NCBI RefSeq assembly: GCF_025452095.1
Contig: NZ_CP104877.1
Coordinates: 2,914,001 to 2,978,000 of the forward strand
Length of the DNA: 64,000 nucleotides
From: Paenarthrobacter sp. JL.01a
GTDB taxonomy: Bacteria > Actinomycetota > Actinomycetes > Actinomycetales > Micrococcaceae
Direction of reading: 5' to 3'
Positions 44,612 through 55,600 of this stretch are shown piece after piece (the first letter of the stretch is position 1; the number at the start of each line of letters is the position of its first letter). The notes under the pieces were generated by a model that made no database searches, was not told the origin of the DNA, and was given only the letters and a program-made list of their open reading frames with translations. The position numbers and the translations under genes were made by a program.

Positions 44612-46743
44612 CAGAGAACAGCGCTTTCTGCCAGGACCGCCAAAACAGCCTCCCCGTAGCGCTCAAGCTTGGACGGGCCAATACCGGCCAAGCCCGCCAA
44701 TTCCTCAAGGGAGGTGGGCTTGGCTTCGGCGATCGCCGTCAGGGTCGCGTCAGTAAACACCACGTAGGCCGGGACGTCGGCTGACTTTGCTTCCTCTTTG
44801 CGCCACTGCCGCAGGGCGTCGAAGGTCTGTTCCTCGTAGGAGGGAGGGCACTGGTTGCAGCGGCCCACCTTCCGCTCGGCGCCGGTGACGAGCATGCTGC
44901 CGCACACCCTGCACGACGCCGGTGCTGCAGCTTTGCGTCGCGTCGGACCGGACGCGCTGCGCGCGTTTGCCGACGCCACGGAGTCGGGGCGAAGCCCGTC
45001 AAGGAACCGAGAGGGCTTACGGTTGGCTCTCCCGCCAGGCGTGCGAGCGGTGGACCAGGACAGGCTCAGATGTTCACGCGCCCGGGTAATGCCTACGTAG
45101 AGGAGCCGGCGTTCCTCGTCCACGTCTTCCGGTGAATCCGCAAAGGAGATCGGCATCAGGCCTTCGCTGAGGCCTACCAGGAACACCGCGTCCCATTCCA
45201 GGCCCTTTGCTGAGTGCAGGGAAGCAAGTGTGACTCCCTGGACCGTGGGGGCATGTTGGGCCACCGACCGTTCCTGGAGCTCGTTGACGAACTCCGCCAA
45301 CGTGAAGGACTCACCGCGGCTGACGGACAGCTCATCGGCGAGGGCGACCAGTGCTGCCAACGATTCCCACCGCTCGCGCAGCGCTCCCCCGTTGTGCGGG
45401 GCAGCATCGGTGTAGCCCAAGGAGGCGACGATGTCCCGGACGATTTGTCCCAGGGGCTCCTGTGGTCCCTCCGCCACGGCCCGGGTGGCCGCGCGAAGTT
45501 GCAGGATGGCGTCACGGACTTCCTTGCGGGCGAAGAACCGCTCTCCGCCGCGGAGCTGGTAGCCGATGCCGGCTGAGGCCAGCGCCTGTTCATAGGCCTC
45601 GGACTGACCGTTGGTGCGGAAGAGGATCGCGATCTCGCTCGCCTGGACGCCGGCGTCTAGCAGCTCCTGGATACGGCCCGCCACAACAGCGGCCTCGGCT
45701 TCGTCATCAGGGCATTCCATGAACCGCGGCTCGGGACCGGAGGGACGTTGGGCCACAAGCTTGAGGGGCGGTGCCCACGCAGCATCGGCAACGGGTCCGC
45801 CGCTTCGCCTGGATCCCAGAAGGTGGTTGGCCAGCTTCACCACTTGTGGCGTGGACCGGTAATCGCGGACGAGTTTGACGACGTTGGCTGCAGGGTATTG
45901 GGCTTTGAAACCCAGCAGGTGCTGTGGAGAAGCACCAGTGAAAGAGTAGATGGTCTGGCTCGCATCCCCCACGACGCACAGTTCATCGCGGCCACCGAGC
46001 CACAGATGCAGGAGCCGTTGCTGAAGGGGCGAAACGTCCTGGTACTCGTCCACCACGAAGTGCCGGTACTGCTCACGAACAGTGGCCGCCACTTTCGGGT
46101 CTTCCTGGAGAATCCCCACGGTGATGAGCAAGACGTCCTCGAAGTCGATGACGTTGCGGTCTGTCTTGATGTCCTCATAGGCCTGGAACACCCTTGAAAC
46201 AGCGGTAAGGTCGAATCCCCCGGGCGTCCCGCGACCCTGGGCGTTCTCAAGGTAATTGGCGGGCGTCAGCATGGACACCTTGGCCCACTCGATCTCCGCC
46301 GCCAAGTCCCTGATGGAGGCACGGTCCGTACTGAGGCGGAGCCTGCGTGACGCCTCAGCGATCATGTTGGCCTTGTGGTCCAACAGATTCGGAAGCGTAC
46401 CGCCGATGGCCTGGGGCCAGAAAAACTGCAACTGGCGCAGGGCCGCGGCATGGAACGTACGCGCCTGCACGTTCGGTACCCCCAGATCACGGAGCCTGCT
46501 GCGCATCTCGGCAGCAGCCCGGGCGGTGAACGTCACGGCAAGCAAGCGCTGGGGGCTGTAGACCCCGGAATGGACCCCATAGGCGATGCGATGGGTGATG
46601 GCACGGGTCTTTCCAGTACCAGCGCCGGCCAAGACGCACATGGGACCCGTCAGGGTGCTGGCCACCTCGCGTTGCTCGTCATCCAGGCCGCCGAGGATGC
46701 GCTCCTCAAGCGAGCCCTCGTTGTTGAATAACCCCTCCGTCAC
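44611..46743 (-). CDS. uvrD2: ATP-dependent DNA helicase UvrD2
   Basis: A 710-residue superfamily 1 helicase with 3'-5' polarity. Walker A AGAGTGKTR lies at residues ~39-47; motif II is VVDEYQDVSPLQQ; motifs III-VI include GDASQTIYSFTGASP, VKLVRDYRSTPQVV, SLHSAKGLEWDAVFLVG and LLYVGITRAREHL. A CxxC...CxxC cluster (CRVCGSML, CNQCPP) and a C-terminal HRDC domain (LAGIGPSKLERYGEAVL) identify the actinobacterial UvrD2 type. GTG at 46743 overlaps the nudC stop (GTGA); an ATG at 46776 inside nudC is less likely. Confidence 0.95.
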   Translation of the reverse strand: MTEGLFNNEGSLEERILGGLDDEQREVASTLTGPMCVLAGAGTGKTRAITHRIAYGVHSGVYSPQRLLAVTFTARAAAEMRSRLRDLGVPNVQARTFHAAALRQLQFFWPQAIGGTLPNLLDHKANMIAEASRRLRLSTDRASIRDLAAEIEWAKVSMLTPANYLENAQGRGTPGGFDLTAVSRVFQAYEDIKTDRNVIDFEDVLLITVGILQEDPKVAATVREQYRHFVVDEYQDVSPLQQRLLHLWLGGRDELCVVGDASQTIYSFTGASPQHLLGFKAQYPAANVVKLVRDYRSTPQVVKLANHLLGSRRSGGPVADAAWAPPLKLVAQRPSGPEPRFMECPDDEAEAAVVAGRIQELLDAGVQASEIAILFRTNGQSEAYEQALASAGIGYQLRGGERFFARKEVRDAILQLRAATRAVAEGPQEPLGQIVRDIVASLGYTDAAPHNGGALRERWESLAALVALADELSVSRGESFTLAEFVNELQERSVAQHAPTVQGVTLASLHSAKGLEWDAVFLVGLSEGLMPISFADSPEDVDEERRLLYVGITRAREHLSLSWSTARTPGGRANRKPSRFLDGLRPDSVASANARSASGPTRRKAAAPASCRVCGSMLVTGAERKVGRCNQCPPSYEEQTFDALRQWRKEEAKSADVPAYVVFTDATLTAIAEAKPTSLEELAGLAGIGPSKLERYGEAVLAVLAESAVL

Positions 46744-47726
46744 GGCTGGAGGTCTTCGATGACGCCGCCGTACCAATGCTCGATCAAAGAACGGGCAATC
46801 GAAAGCCGGGTGGAAATAGTGATTTCGCCACTGAGCACGGCTTCCTGCAGCTCATCCCGGCTGAACCACCGCGCGCGGGTCACTTCCACGCCGTCGGGCC
46901 TGGCAACGGTGTCGTCCGTAGTGGCGGTGAATCCCAACATGAGCGAGGCAGGAAATGGCCACGACTGGGAGCCCAGGTACTGGCAGGCCGTGACGCGCAC
47001 ACCCACTTCTTCCCCGATTTCCCGGACCACCGCTTGTTCCAGTGACTCACCGGGCTCAACGAATCCGGCCAGGGTGGAGTAGTTCCTGGCATCAACCGGT
47101 CCCCCGCCACCCAAGAGCAGACGGCCATCCGGGCCAACGACGGTGACGATGATCGCGGGATCGGTCCGCGGGTAATGCTCCGAGTTGTCCCGGGGGCAGC
47201 GCCGGACCCAGCCGCCCGCTTCGACGTCGGTGGGACTCCCGCACTGCGGACAGTGCGTGTGGGTGGCATGCCAGTTGGAGATGGCGCTGGCTTCGATATA
47301 CAACGCGGTGTCCATGGCGTCCAGGCTGGCAGCGACCTCCCGGAAACCGGCCCACTGGACATCGGAAGGGATCGTGGCTGTGCCAGCGGCAGGCGGTTCG
47401 GCGGTGGTGAACAGCAGGACTTGGGTGCCTTCCGGCAACGTCGAGGACGCCAGGGTGGTCCCCAGGTAGATGGCGGCAGCCCCGGCGTCGGACTGCTTCA
47501 GGGCCGCCCAAAGGGCGGTGGCGTCGCCGAACCAGAGACCTTCGGCAGTGACCAACGCCTTGCGCTGGGAAATCACCATGGCTTTGGCCGTGCCGGAGGC
47601 GATGGCGTCTTCCACCATGCCCGGCTTCATGCGGACAACCGAACCGCGATCCACCATGGCAGGGCGGACGGGAAGAACTGTGTCCATCAGGTGGTTGGCA
47701 AGCGCCGGCGACTCGGTATGACTCAT
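46740..47726 (-). CDS. nudC: NAD(+) diphosphatase NudC (Nudix)
   Basis: A 328-residue Nudix hydrolase that splits NADH/NAD to NMN and AMP and can remove NAD caps from RNA. The Nudix box GFVEPGESLEQAVVREIGEEVGV is present in pieces (GFVEPGESLEQAVVRE then IGEEVGV), followed by the NudC-specific SQPWPFP-like SQSWPFPASLM. The zinc region reads HCPQCGSPT...RRCPRDNSEHYPR: three Cys only, with Asp where E. coli NudC has the fourth. ATG at 47726 gives the usual start. uvrD2 overlaps its stop. Confidence 0.94.
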   Translation of the reverse strand: MSHTESPALANHLMDTVLPVRPAMVDRGSVVRMKPGMVEDAIASGTAKAMVISQRKALVTAEGLWFGDATALWAALKQSDAGAAAIYLGTTLASSTLPEGTQVLLFTTAEPPAAGTATIPSDVQWAGFREVAASLDAMDTALYIEASAISNWHATHTHCPQCGSPTDVEAGGWVRRCPRDNSEHYPRTDPAIIVTVVGPDGRLLLGGGGPVDARNYSTLAGFVEPGESLEQAVVREIGEEVGVRVTACQYLGSQSWPFPASLMLGFTATTDDTVARPDGVEVTRARWFSRDELQEAVLSGEITISTRLSIARSLIEHWYGGVIEDLQP

Positions 47727-47905
47727 GTATCTACCGTACTGACTCGCACCGACAAAAAACATTTGGAAGAATCCCCGCTTGTGGACAGCAGGACGCGGAG
47801 GCCGGGCACGGGCCCGTTTTGCTCTCTTCCACTGCGGATTTGCTGCAGATCTGGAGACTCGCCGCACTGCATCATGGCCACAGGCCGCACTCAATCTACC
47901 GTGGA

Positions 47906-49129
47906 GTGGTGAGAAGAACACCGCTCGAACTGGCCGCTATAGCAACTGCGGCGGTGCCTGGTTTGGCGCCGACGGCTACAGCCTATTCCCCCGACGACGA
48001 CGCCGACTTCGATTCCGCGTCGCTGCTTGACGGGGAAGGTAAACGCTGGCGCGTCCGTTCGCCGCGCCATCCTGAAGCGAGCACGCGGCTGGAGACCGAG
48101 TTCATGGTGCTCCGCGCCTTCGCTCCAGCCATCCGTGCTGAATTGCCCTTCCATGTGCCCACGATCGCCGGCACCGTGCGGCAAGGCGCGCTCACGACCT
48201 TCGTGTATGCCCACCTTCAGGGATCCGTGCTGTCCATCGAGGAGCTTTCGGCCAGCAGCCCGGCGTTGGCCAAGGAAATCGGCGCAGCATTGGCAGCGAT
48301 CCATGACCTGCCCCTGACCCTGGTCACCAATGCCGACCTTCCCAGCTACTCGGCCAACGAGTTCCGGCAGCGCAAGCTCAACGAACTGGACCAGGCCGCG
48401 ACTACGGGCAAGATTCCTGCCACGCTGTTGCGTCGATGGGAACACGCTCTGGAGGACGTAGCCCTGTGGCGGTTCAATACCTCGGTGGTCCATGGCGATC
48501 TCCATGAGGACAACCTGATGGTCCAGGACGATTCCGTGACCGCTGTAACCGGCTGGACGGATCTGCGTATTGGTGATCCGGCCGACGATTTTGCTTGGCT
48601 CGTGGCATCCAACGAAACGTCCTTCGTGGAGTCAGTACTCGCCCATTACACCGAGGCCCGACGGGACACCCCGGACACCCATTTGCTTCGGCGCGCAGCA
48701 CTGCTGGCAGAATTCGCGTTGGCCCAGTACTTGGTCAAGGCCATGGCAGCCGGACACCAGAGCATGACGGCGGAGGCCGAATCCATGCTTCAGGCCCTGG
48801 CCAATGACATCGAGGAGCAGGCGCGCCGCGACGAAGAAGCCGAAGCGGCAATGAAGGAGCGTGCAGAGCATCAGGCCGCAACCGCCGTCGAGAACCGGCC
48901 TGCGGTGAGCGTGGTACCAATTCCCGACGCCGGTCCCGCCGTTTCGGTGGCAGCGATACCTGCCGCTGAGCCTTCTGCGGAACCTTCGACGGACGCCGAT
49001 GCTCCGGCGAAGCCGAAGGATTCGGCACCGACGGACCGCGATGAAGCCGCCGTTGAACACGACGATACGTCAACGGCGGCCATCAGTGTGGTCAACGTGA
49101 CGCCTCTCCGCGCGGGCGAGCGCTCGTAG
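47906..49129 (+). CDS. Aminoglycoside-phosphotransferase-like protein, possible pseudokinase
   Basis: A 407-residue protein with an APH/choline-kinase fold. The catalytic Brenner motif HGDLHEDNLMV is intact, but in the second metal motif the usual IDW reads TGW (residue 216 is Gly), followed by TDLRIGDPADDFAWL. So the Asp that normally binds the second magnesium is missing. The C-terminal ~110 residues are acidic, Pro/Ala-rich and probably disordered. Starts with GTG (47906 or 47909); no strong ribosome binding site. Divergent from nudC and upstream of, but opposite to, adnB. Function unknown. Confidence 0.87.
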   Translation: MVRRTPLELAAIATAAVPGLAPTATAYSPDDDADFDSASLLDGEGKRWRVRSPRHPEASTRLETEFMVLRAFAPAIRAELPFHVPTIAGTVRQGALTTFVYAHLQGSVLSIEELSASSPALAKEIGAALAAIHDLPLTLVTNADLPSYSANEFRQRKLNELDQAATTGKIPATLLRRWEHALEDVALWRFNTSVVHGDLHEDNLMVQDDSVTAVTGWTDLRIGDPADDFAWLVASNETSFVESVLAHYTEARRDTPDTHLLRRAALLAEFALAQYLVKAMAAGHQSMTAEAESMLQALANDIEEQARRDEEAEAAMKERAEHQAATAVENRPAVSVVPIPDAGPAVSVAAIPAAEPSAEPSTDADAPAKPKDSAPTDRDEAAVEHDDTSTAAISVVNVTPLRAGERS

Positions 49130-49158
49130 GCATCCGTCGCCCGTTAACGTCTAAGCCA

Positions 49159-52100
49159 TCAGCCGTCCTTCAGGGCGGTGGCAACGATCCTCTCCAGGTC
49201 CTCGGCGGTGCCTAGATCGTGCGGGCGAACCACAGCATCCTCCGCTACGTAGTAGAACGCTGCACTGACGTCATCGAGGGGCACGTCCTTCAGCCGTGAC
49301 CACGCCAACCGGTAAACGGCGAGCTGCACTGCCCGGATTGCCAATTGCCTGCCGGCGGGACGGCGCCCTGTCTTCCAGTCAATAAGCTGCCATCGGCCAT
49401 CGGCGTCGCGGAACACCGCATCTATCCGGCCGCGGACCACGACATCGCCAATACGGGTCTCCACCGGCACTTCGACGAAAGCCGGGGCGCGCTGGGCCCA
49501 CTCGGATTGCTTGAACGCGGCCACCATGTCGTCCAGGCCGTAGGCCTCGTCAATGTGGGAGTCCGAGCCAGGTGCTTCGTCAAGGTCCAGCATCCCGGTG
49601 GTACCGAAGTACTCCTCCACCCAAGCGTGGAACGCCGTACCCTTCCGCGCGGAGATCCCAGGTTCCCTCGGAACGGGCCTGCGGAGTTGGGACAGGACAG
49701 CGGCCGGGTTGTCTCCGAGATCAACGAAAAGCGATGCGGAGATATGGCTTGGCAAGTGGACGTCGTGGATGTTTTTCCGCAGCCGTTGCCGTTCCAGCAG
49801 CAGTTCGGCCTCTTGTGACCATCGCCCGGCTGTACCGTTCAGGGAGGAGGGCTCTTGGGAGGAAGACAGCGTTTGAAGCCCGGGATCTTCCATGTAGCTA
49901 CGGACCATTGCTGCAGCCCTGTCCATCGCCTCGCGACGACCAGGTGCCAGCCTCAGACGCGTTCCGGTCCGGGGGTCCGAAGGCCCGTCAAGGGGGTCGT
50001 AGGGAAATTGGGCCACCTCCAGGACTGCCGTGAGAGGGCTGGTATCGGGTAGGGATTCCTCAGCCACGGATTCCGGGTGCACCACGGCGCCGGGCAGGCC
50101 AAGACCGTGTCCTTCGAGGTGCTGGCCAGCGTCCACAAGAGGCGCCAACTCCGACAGGAACGGAGACATCCCGGCCATACCCGAGCGGGAGCCATTCCAA
50201 GCCGCGCTCGAGGTCCACAGAACGAACTTGGCCCGGGTGTAGGCAACGTAGGCGAGCCGGCGTTCCTCCGCTTCACCGTGGTGCTGGACCTCTGATTTGA
50301 ATTCCTTCTCCGCGTCCAGCCAGCCCTTCTGGTCAGGCTGGTCCAGATCCCATTGTGGGAGATCGGCGCGGTCTCCCCGCAGGGGCCACGGCAGTGCGGC
50401 GGCCCCGGTGCTCCATCGGGAATCCCTGTTGCTGGGGAAGGAGCCATCATTGAGTCCGGGCACGAAGACAACGTCCCATTCGAGGCCTTTGGACGCGTGC
50501 ACGGTCAGCAATTGCACGGCCTCGCGGTTGGTTTCCGCCGGGGCGATGTCCAGGCCGCCTTCCTCCGATGCTGCCGCCTCAAGCCAGGACAGGAACGCAA
50601 GAAGATCAATCCGCTGGGAAGTTTGAAGGAATCCTGCAGCAGCGTCCTGGAAGGCATCCAGGTTGCGACGCGCCTGATGGATGCTGATCCCCGGCTTGGC
50701 AGCGACTTCAATGTCAAGCAGCATGGCCCGCTCCACCTCACCCAGCAGCGTAGTGAGGTCGTCTCCGATAAAGCTCCGGAGAGAACGCAGCTCTGCGGCC
50801 AAACTGTTCAGCCGCTGCAGTGCGGTGTGGCTGAGGCTCCGGCCGTGCCCGGACGTCCAGCCCGGCTTCGGCAGGTAGTCCAGGGCCTCAACCAAACTCG
50901 CGGCATCGGTGATGTCGCTTTCGACCACGACGGCTGACGGCTCTTCGTTGGCGTCGAGCGCTTCGCCCTGAGAGTCCGGAGCCGTCCGTCGGCGCGCCAG
51001 GAACCTCGACCAGTCGCTGAAGGCCATCAGGTCCGCCGGCCCGATCCGCCAGCGCGCGCCGGCGAGCAACCTCATCAGGGCATCGGAGCGTCCCGGATCG
51101 GCCAGCACCCGCAGGGTAGCCACGAGGTCCACCACCTCGGGTGTGTCCAGCAAACCACCGAGCCCGACGATCTCGTAAGCGATTCCCTGCAGTTCGAATT
51201 CCCGCCGGAGACACTCCATCTGAGCCCTTCGGCGGCATAGAACGGCCATGGTTGGCTTCACGGGAGTGCCGTCTTGTTCTTCCTCGAACACTGTCCGCTG
51301 GTATCGCCGGACATCCCGGACGATCGCTGCGGCTTCGCCCTCGTCCGTTCCGAAACGGCCAATCACCACACTGCCGTCCACAGCGGCCGGGCTGGGTACC
51401 AACGGCGGGACGGCGACGTTCCCCGGGTCCCCCTTCTCCCCCGGCGCCCCGTCGATCGCAGCTGCTTTGTTCAAGGGTGCCGCGATGGTGTTGGCAGCCT
51501 GGAGGATGTTTCGCCCGTTCCGCCACGCTGTGGTCAGGTACGAGGTAGGGGCCACCGAATAAGAGGCCAGACCCTGTCCGCCGTCTGCGTGGACAACCGG
51601 GAACTCCTGCACGAAATGGAAGAGTTGCCCGGCGGAGGCACCGCGGAATCCGTAAATGGATTGGTTCGGGTCGCCGACGGCGGTGACAGCGTGGCCTTGG
51701 CCGAAAAGCCTGGAAAACAGAACCAGCTGGGCATGGGAGGTGTCCTGGAACTCGTCCAGAAGCACAACCTTGTAGCGGGCGCGTTCGGTGGCAGCAGCCA
51801 AGGGAATGTCCCGCGCAATCCGGGCAGCCAAGGCAACAAGGTCCCCGAAGTCCAGGACACCGCGCTGGCGCTTGGCTTCCTGGTAGCGGACCACCATGTC
51901 CGCCACGCTGGCGCGCGTCCGAAGCATGGCGGCCAGATCTCCCACGGCCTGCGTGGGATTCTTCTTGGCGCCCGCCGCATAGGGAAGCTGTTCAAAGCCC
52001 TGGACGCGTTCAAGTACCCATTCACGGACCAACGCTGGGTCCTGGAGATGTTCGGCGCACTCCCCTGCCAGCTGGATGACGCCGTTGACCAGCGTGGACT

Positions 52101-52677
52101 TGGCCGCGGTGAAGTGCTCGTAATCGCCGTCGTAGGCCTCCACCACCTCGCTGGCCAACTGCCAGGACTGCGCGCCGCCCAGCAATACGACGTCGCGCTC
52201 GATCCCCAACCGCAGCCCGTAGTCGGACACGATTCCGCTGGCGTAGGAATGGTAGGTGGACACCCTGGGCTCCAGGTCATCGGCACCAAGCAGTCCCTCC
52301 GGGAATCCAATACTGCCGTCGTCCTCCGCGGCCACGCGCTGCAGCGTTGCAAGCTTGCTCCGGATGCGGCTGGCCAGCTCTCCTGCGGCCTTGCGCGTGA
52401 ACGTTACGCCCAGCACTTCTTCCGGGCGAACCCAGCCGTTGGCCACAAGCCACACCACCCGGTCGGCCATCGTGGCAGTCTTGCCCGAACCAGCCCCCGC
52501 AATGACCAGGCGCGGCGTCAAAGGAGAAGCAATGATGTCGGACTGTTCGGCGGTAGGACGGTTTTTCTCGCCCAGGATGCCCGCCAGTTCCGAAGGACTG
52601 AAGCGGGGTTCCGGCAGATCCGCCGCAACGACCGACGAAGAAAGGCCTCCAAATCCGTCAAGAACTTCGGTACTCAT
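49159..52677 (-). CDS. adnB: Helicase-nuclease AdnB subunit
   Basis: A 1172-residue UvrD-like motor fused to a C-terminal RecB-family nuclease. Walker A is AGAGSGKTATMAD; motif II VVLLDEFQDTSHAQL; motif III GDPNQSIYGFRGAS; motif V LLTVHASKGLEWDVVFV; motif VI LAYVAYTRAKFVL. The nuclease core is GRIDAVFRDADGRWQLIDWKTGRRP with Asp/Lys metal and catalytic residues. It works with AdnA at DNA ends to resect double-strand breaks. ATG 52677 overlaps the adnA stop (ATGA). The A/B labels follow the mycobacterial order and the cysteine content. Confidence 0.94.
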   Translation of the reverse strand: MSTEVLDGFGGLSSSVVAADLPEPRFSPSELAGILGEKNRPTAEQSDIIASPLTPRLVIAGAGSGKTATMADRVVWLVANGWVRPEEVLGVTFTRKAAGELASRIRSKLATLQRVAAEDDGSIGFPEGLLGADDLEPRVSTYHSYASGIVSDYGLRLGIERDVVLLGGAQSWQLASEVVEAYDGDYEHFTAAKSTLVNGVIQLAGECAEHLQDPALVREWVLERVQGFEQLPYAAGAKKNPTQAVGDLAAMLRTRASVADMVVRYQEAKRQRGVLDFGDLVALAARIARDIPLAAATERARYKVVLLDEFQDTSHAQLVLFSRLFGQGHAVTAVGDPNQSIYGFRGASAGQLFHFVQEFPVVHADGGQGLASYSVAPTSYLTTAWRNGRNILQAANTIAAPLNKAAAIDGAPGEKGDPGNVAVPPLVPSPAAVDGSVVIGRFGTDEGEAAAIVRDVRRYQRTVFEEEQDGTPVKPTMAVLCRRRAQMECLRREFELQGIAYEIVGLGGLLDTPEVVDLVATLRVLADPGRSDALMRLLAGARWRIGPADLMAFSDWSRFLARRRTAPDSQGEALDANEEPSAVVVESDITDAASLVEALDYLPKPGWTSGHGRSLSHTALQRLNSLAAELRSLRSFIGDDLTTLLGEVERAMLLDIEVAAKPGISIHQARRNLDAFQDAAAGFLQTSQRIDLLAFLSWLEAAASEEGGLDIAPAETNREAVQLLTVHASKGLEWDVVFVPGLNDGSFPSNRDSRWSTGAAALPWPLRGDRADLPQWDLDQPDQKGWLDAEKEFKSEVQHHGEAEERRLAYVAYTRAKFVLWTSSAAWNGSRSGMAGMSPFLSELAPLVDAGQHLEGHGLGLPGAVVHPESVAEESLPDTSPLTAVLEVAQFPYDPLDGPSDPRTGTRLRLAPGRREAMDRAAAMVRSYMEDPGLQTLSSSQEPSSLNGTAGRWSQEAELLLERQRLRKNIHDVHLPSHISASLFVDLGDNPAAVLSQLRRPVPREPGISARKGTAFHAWVEEYFGTTGMLDLDEAPGSDSHIDEAYGLDDMVAAFKQSEWAQRAPAFVEVPVETRIGDVVVRGRIDAVFRDADGRWQLIDWKTGRRPAGRQLAIRAVQLAVYRLAWSRLKDVPLDDVSAAFYYVAEDAVVRPHDLGTAEDLERIVATALKDG

Positions 52678-55600
52678 TCGGTGACCTGCTTTCCTCGGGC
52701 GCACAGCGGGCAAATGTCCGGCAGCCGGCAACCATGCCCGCCGTGGCTTCCCTTGCCGGGGTCGTGCCTTGCTTCGAACGTTGCCCCGGCCATCAATACG
52801 GCAGCCTCATTGACGAGGCCTTCGGCCCAGTTGTCCTCCGGGTCCAAAGGATCCTGCTGCTGAACGGCAGGACTCTTGGTCTTGGTTCCGAGCTGGGCCA
52901 ACACCGCACCGCCAGGGACAGGGGCTGCGACGGGCTCATCGCCTGCGTCTTGCCGAGCGGGCAAGGCATCCTGGAACGCCCCCTTCAAAACCGCGGCCTG
53001 GTAGGCCCCCAACTGGGGATGGTTGGCGACCTCCGCCTTGCCGGGTTGCCTCTTGCCGGTTTTGAGATCGACAATAACCAGTCTTCCCTCAGAGTCGATC
53101 TCCAAGCGGTCAACCTGTCCGCGCAGGACGGCATGGCGCCGGGGAGATTCGGAATCAGCATCTCCGGCGCCTGTTTCCAGGTGAACATCGGGAAGCTCGA
53201 CGTCGAAGTCGTGCTCAACCGCCAACAGGCTCCTACCCTCGCTGCGCATGATGATGACATACTGGGCCAGCTTTCGGACCATCAACTCAGCCCGCTGGTA
53301 GTCCAGCTTCCCCTCCCAATTGTCTTTCATGCCCAACGTGGGCCAGCGGCGGACCAGCTCGGCCACGTACTCTGCACCCGAGGCTTCAGGCAGGTCCTGT
53401 GCGATGCTGTGGACCAACGTGCCCAGGCTTCGGGCGAAGTCTGTGGCGGCCTCACCCCCGGCGGCCTGGACAAACCAGTCCAGCGGGGATTTGTGCACGG
53501 CCTCGACCTTGGATGGTGAAACCGACACTGTACCTCCGGGCGGCACCACTGGCTCGGTGGAACTCAGGGGCGCCAGTCCCCACCACGTATCCGGGTTTGC
53601 CCCCGGCACCGGAGGCTCCGTACTGGCAAGCCTGGCCAGAATCCTCGCAGCCTCTTCGGTGGTTTGGAGATCCTGGCCCGAAGAATCATCCAACTGGACA
53701 TGCTGACGGAGTTCAGCCACCAGGGCGCGCAGCGTCATGGGGCGGTCCACGGGGGTATAGCCGCGCTTGTACTCCCCCTGGTCCAAGGGAGCCACGTAGT
53801 CGAGGAACGCAGACGGTTGCTCATCCTCGGAGGAAACAGCAGTGCAGACCAGGACTTCGTGTGCGCGGGATACCGCAGTGGAGAAACTCCGGAGTTCGTC
53901 GTAGCGAATGTCCCGGAGCCTGCTGAGCGGCCCCCGGCCCAAGGCATACTCCACGCCGTGTTCCACCGCGTCCGCGTACACAGTGCTGCCCAGCAGTTCA
54001 CCGCGCAGGCGGGTATTTGGCCAGACGCCTTCCTGCAGGCCAGCGACAATTACCACCGGCCATTCCCGTCCGGCAGCGCTGGCCGGCGTCATGATTTCCA
54101 CGCAGTCCTCAAGCTGCGCGCGGGCTGCCAACGTGTCCATGGGCAGCTCCTGGTTCAACAGATAGTCCAGGAACTGCTCGGGACCGGAGCCAGGGAGCTG
54201 GTCCACGTACCGCTCTGCGGTGTGGAACAGCGCCATCATGGCATCAAGGTCCCGATCAGCGCGGGCCCCGCCGGCACCGCCTTCCAAAGCTGCTTCTGCC
54301 CATCGCGAGGACAAACCCGTTGCCTGCCACAACGCCCAGAGGACGGACTCGGCGTTGGCCCCGGGCTCCGCGGCCGCTGCGGTGCCGGCCGCAATCATGC
54401 GGGCAAGCCTGCGCGCCGCGCTCCCCTCTATTCCCAGTGAGGCCAATGCCCCGGGTTCCAGCAGCGCCTCGACCAGCAGTGAGTCACTGGACCGGCCGCC
54501 ACCACCGAGCAGTTCCTCTCGCCGGAGCGACTGCCGGAGGCGTCGCAGCTCGATGGCGGTGGCCCCGCCGATGCGTGAGGTCAGGAGGGAGACAGCGGTC
54601 TCGGGAGTCAGCTTTGCCGGATCCAGCACGACGGCAAACGCCTCAAGGAGGGGACGCACGGCGACTTCGTCGCGAACCGCAGAGTCTGCCACGGGAACAC
54701 GCACTGGTATGCCCTGCCCGCCGAGGTAACGCTGCAGCTGCGAGATCTGCCCGCCATTGCGGACGATCACCGCGATGTCGCTGAAACCACGGCCTTCCCG
54801 CAACTGGGCTTCAAGGATCCGCTGGGCGACATAGCGCATTTCATGGACGGCGGAGGGCAGCACATGGCCTTCCACCCGGCCGCGGGCCACCGGTGTCGGG
54901 CTGGAATCACCGCAGTGGGCAGGTTGTTCCATTTGCCGGGCCAGCTGTCCTCCCGAACGCTGGGAGATGCGTGCCGCCACCCGGGTCCAGGCCTCAGCGA
55001 TTGCAGGAGCGTGGCGGTGCGTAACGGACAAGGGACGTTCCAGGACCACGCGCTCCGGACCACCCAGCAGGGACGGCAACTCCGCTACAAGATCCGGCCG
55101 TGCGCCACGGAAACCCTGGACGACCGTATCCGGCGAGTAGGTCACCACGGCGTCCTTGCCTTCAGCCACGTCGGCCAGGAGTTCGAAAACCGCCGGATTG
55201 GATTCCTGGGCGTCGTCCACCAGGAACAGTTGGATGCGTTTACGTTCTTCCGCCAGGAAAGCCGGTGACTCCTGGAATATCTGCCGCGCCGTGGTGATGA
55301 TCCCGGCGGGGTCGAAAGCCTCCGGCATGCGCAGGTCAAGAACGTCCCTGTACTCGCTGTAGAGTTCGGCAGCAGCCATCCAGTCGGGCCTGCCGCATTC
55401 GTAGGCCAAGCCGACGAGGTCGTCGGCTGTGCGTCCGGATTCGATGATGCGGTCGAACAGCTGGCGGATCTCATGGCGGAAACCGCGCGTGGGAAGGGCT
55501 GCGGCAAGGTCCTCCGGCCATGGCAACTGGAAGCCCGGACGGGCGTGGCCCTCCAGGAGCTCCTTGATGATGAGGTCCTGCTCCGGTCCGGACAGCAGTT

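Noticed and set aside
51274..52863. A long plus-strand open frame inside adnB
   Set aside because: No motif or ribosome binding site; antisense to helicase motifs.
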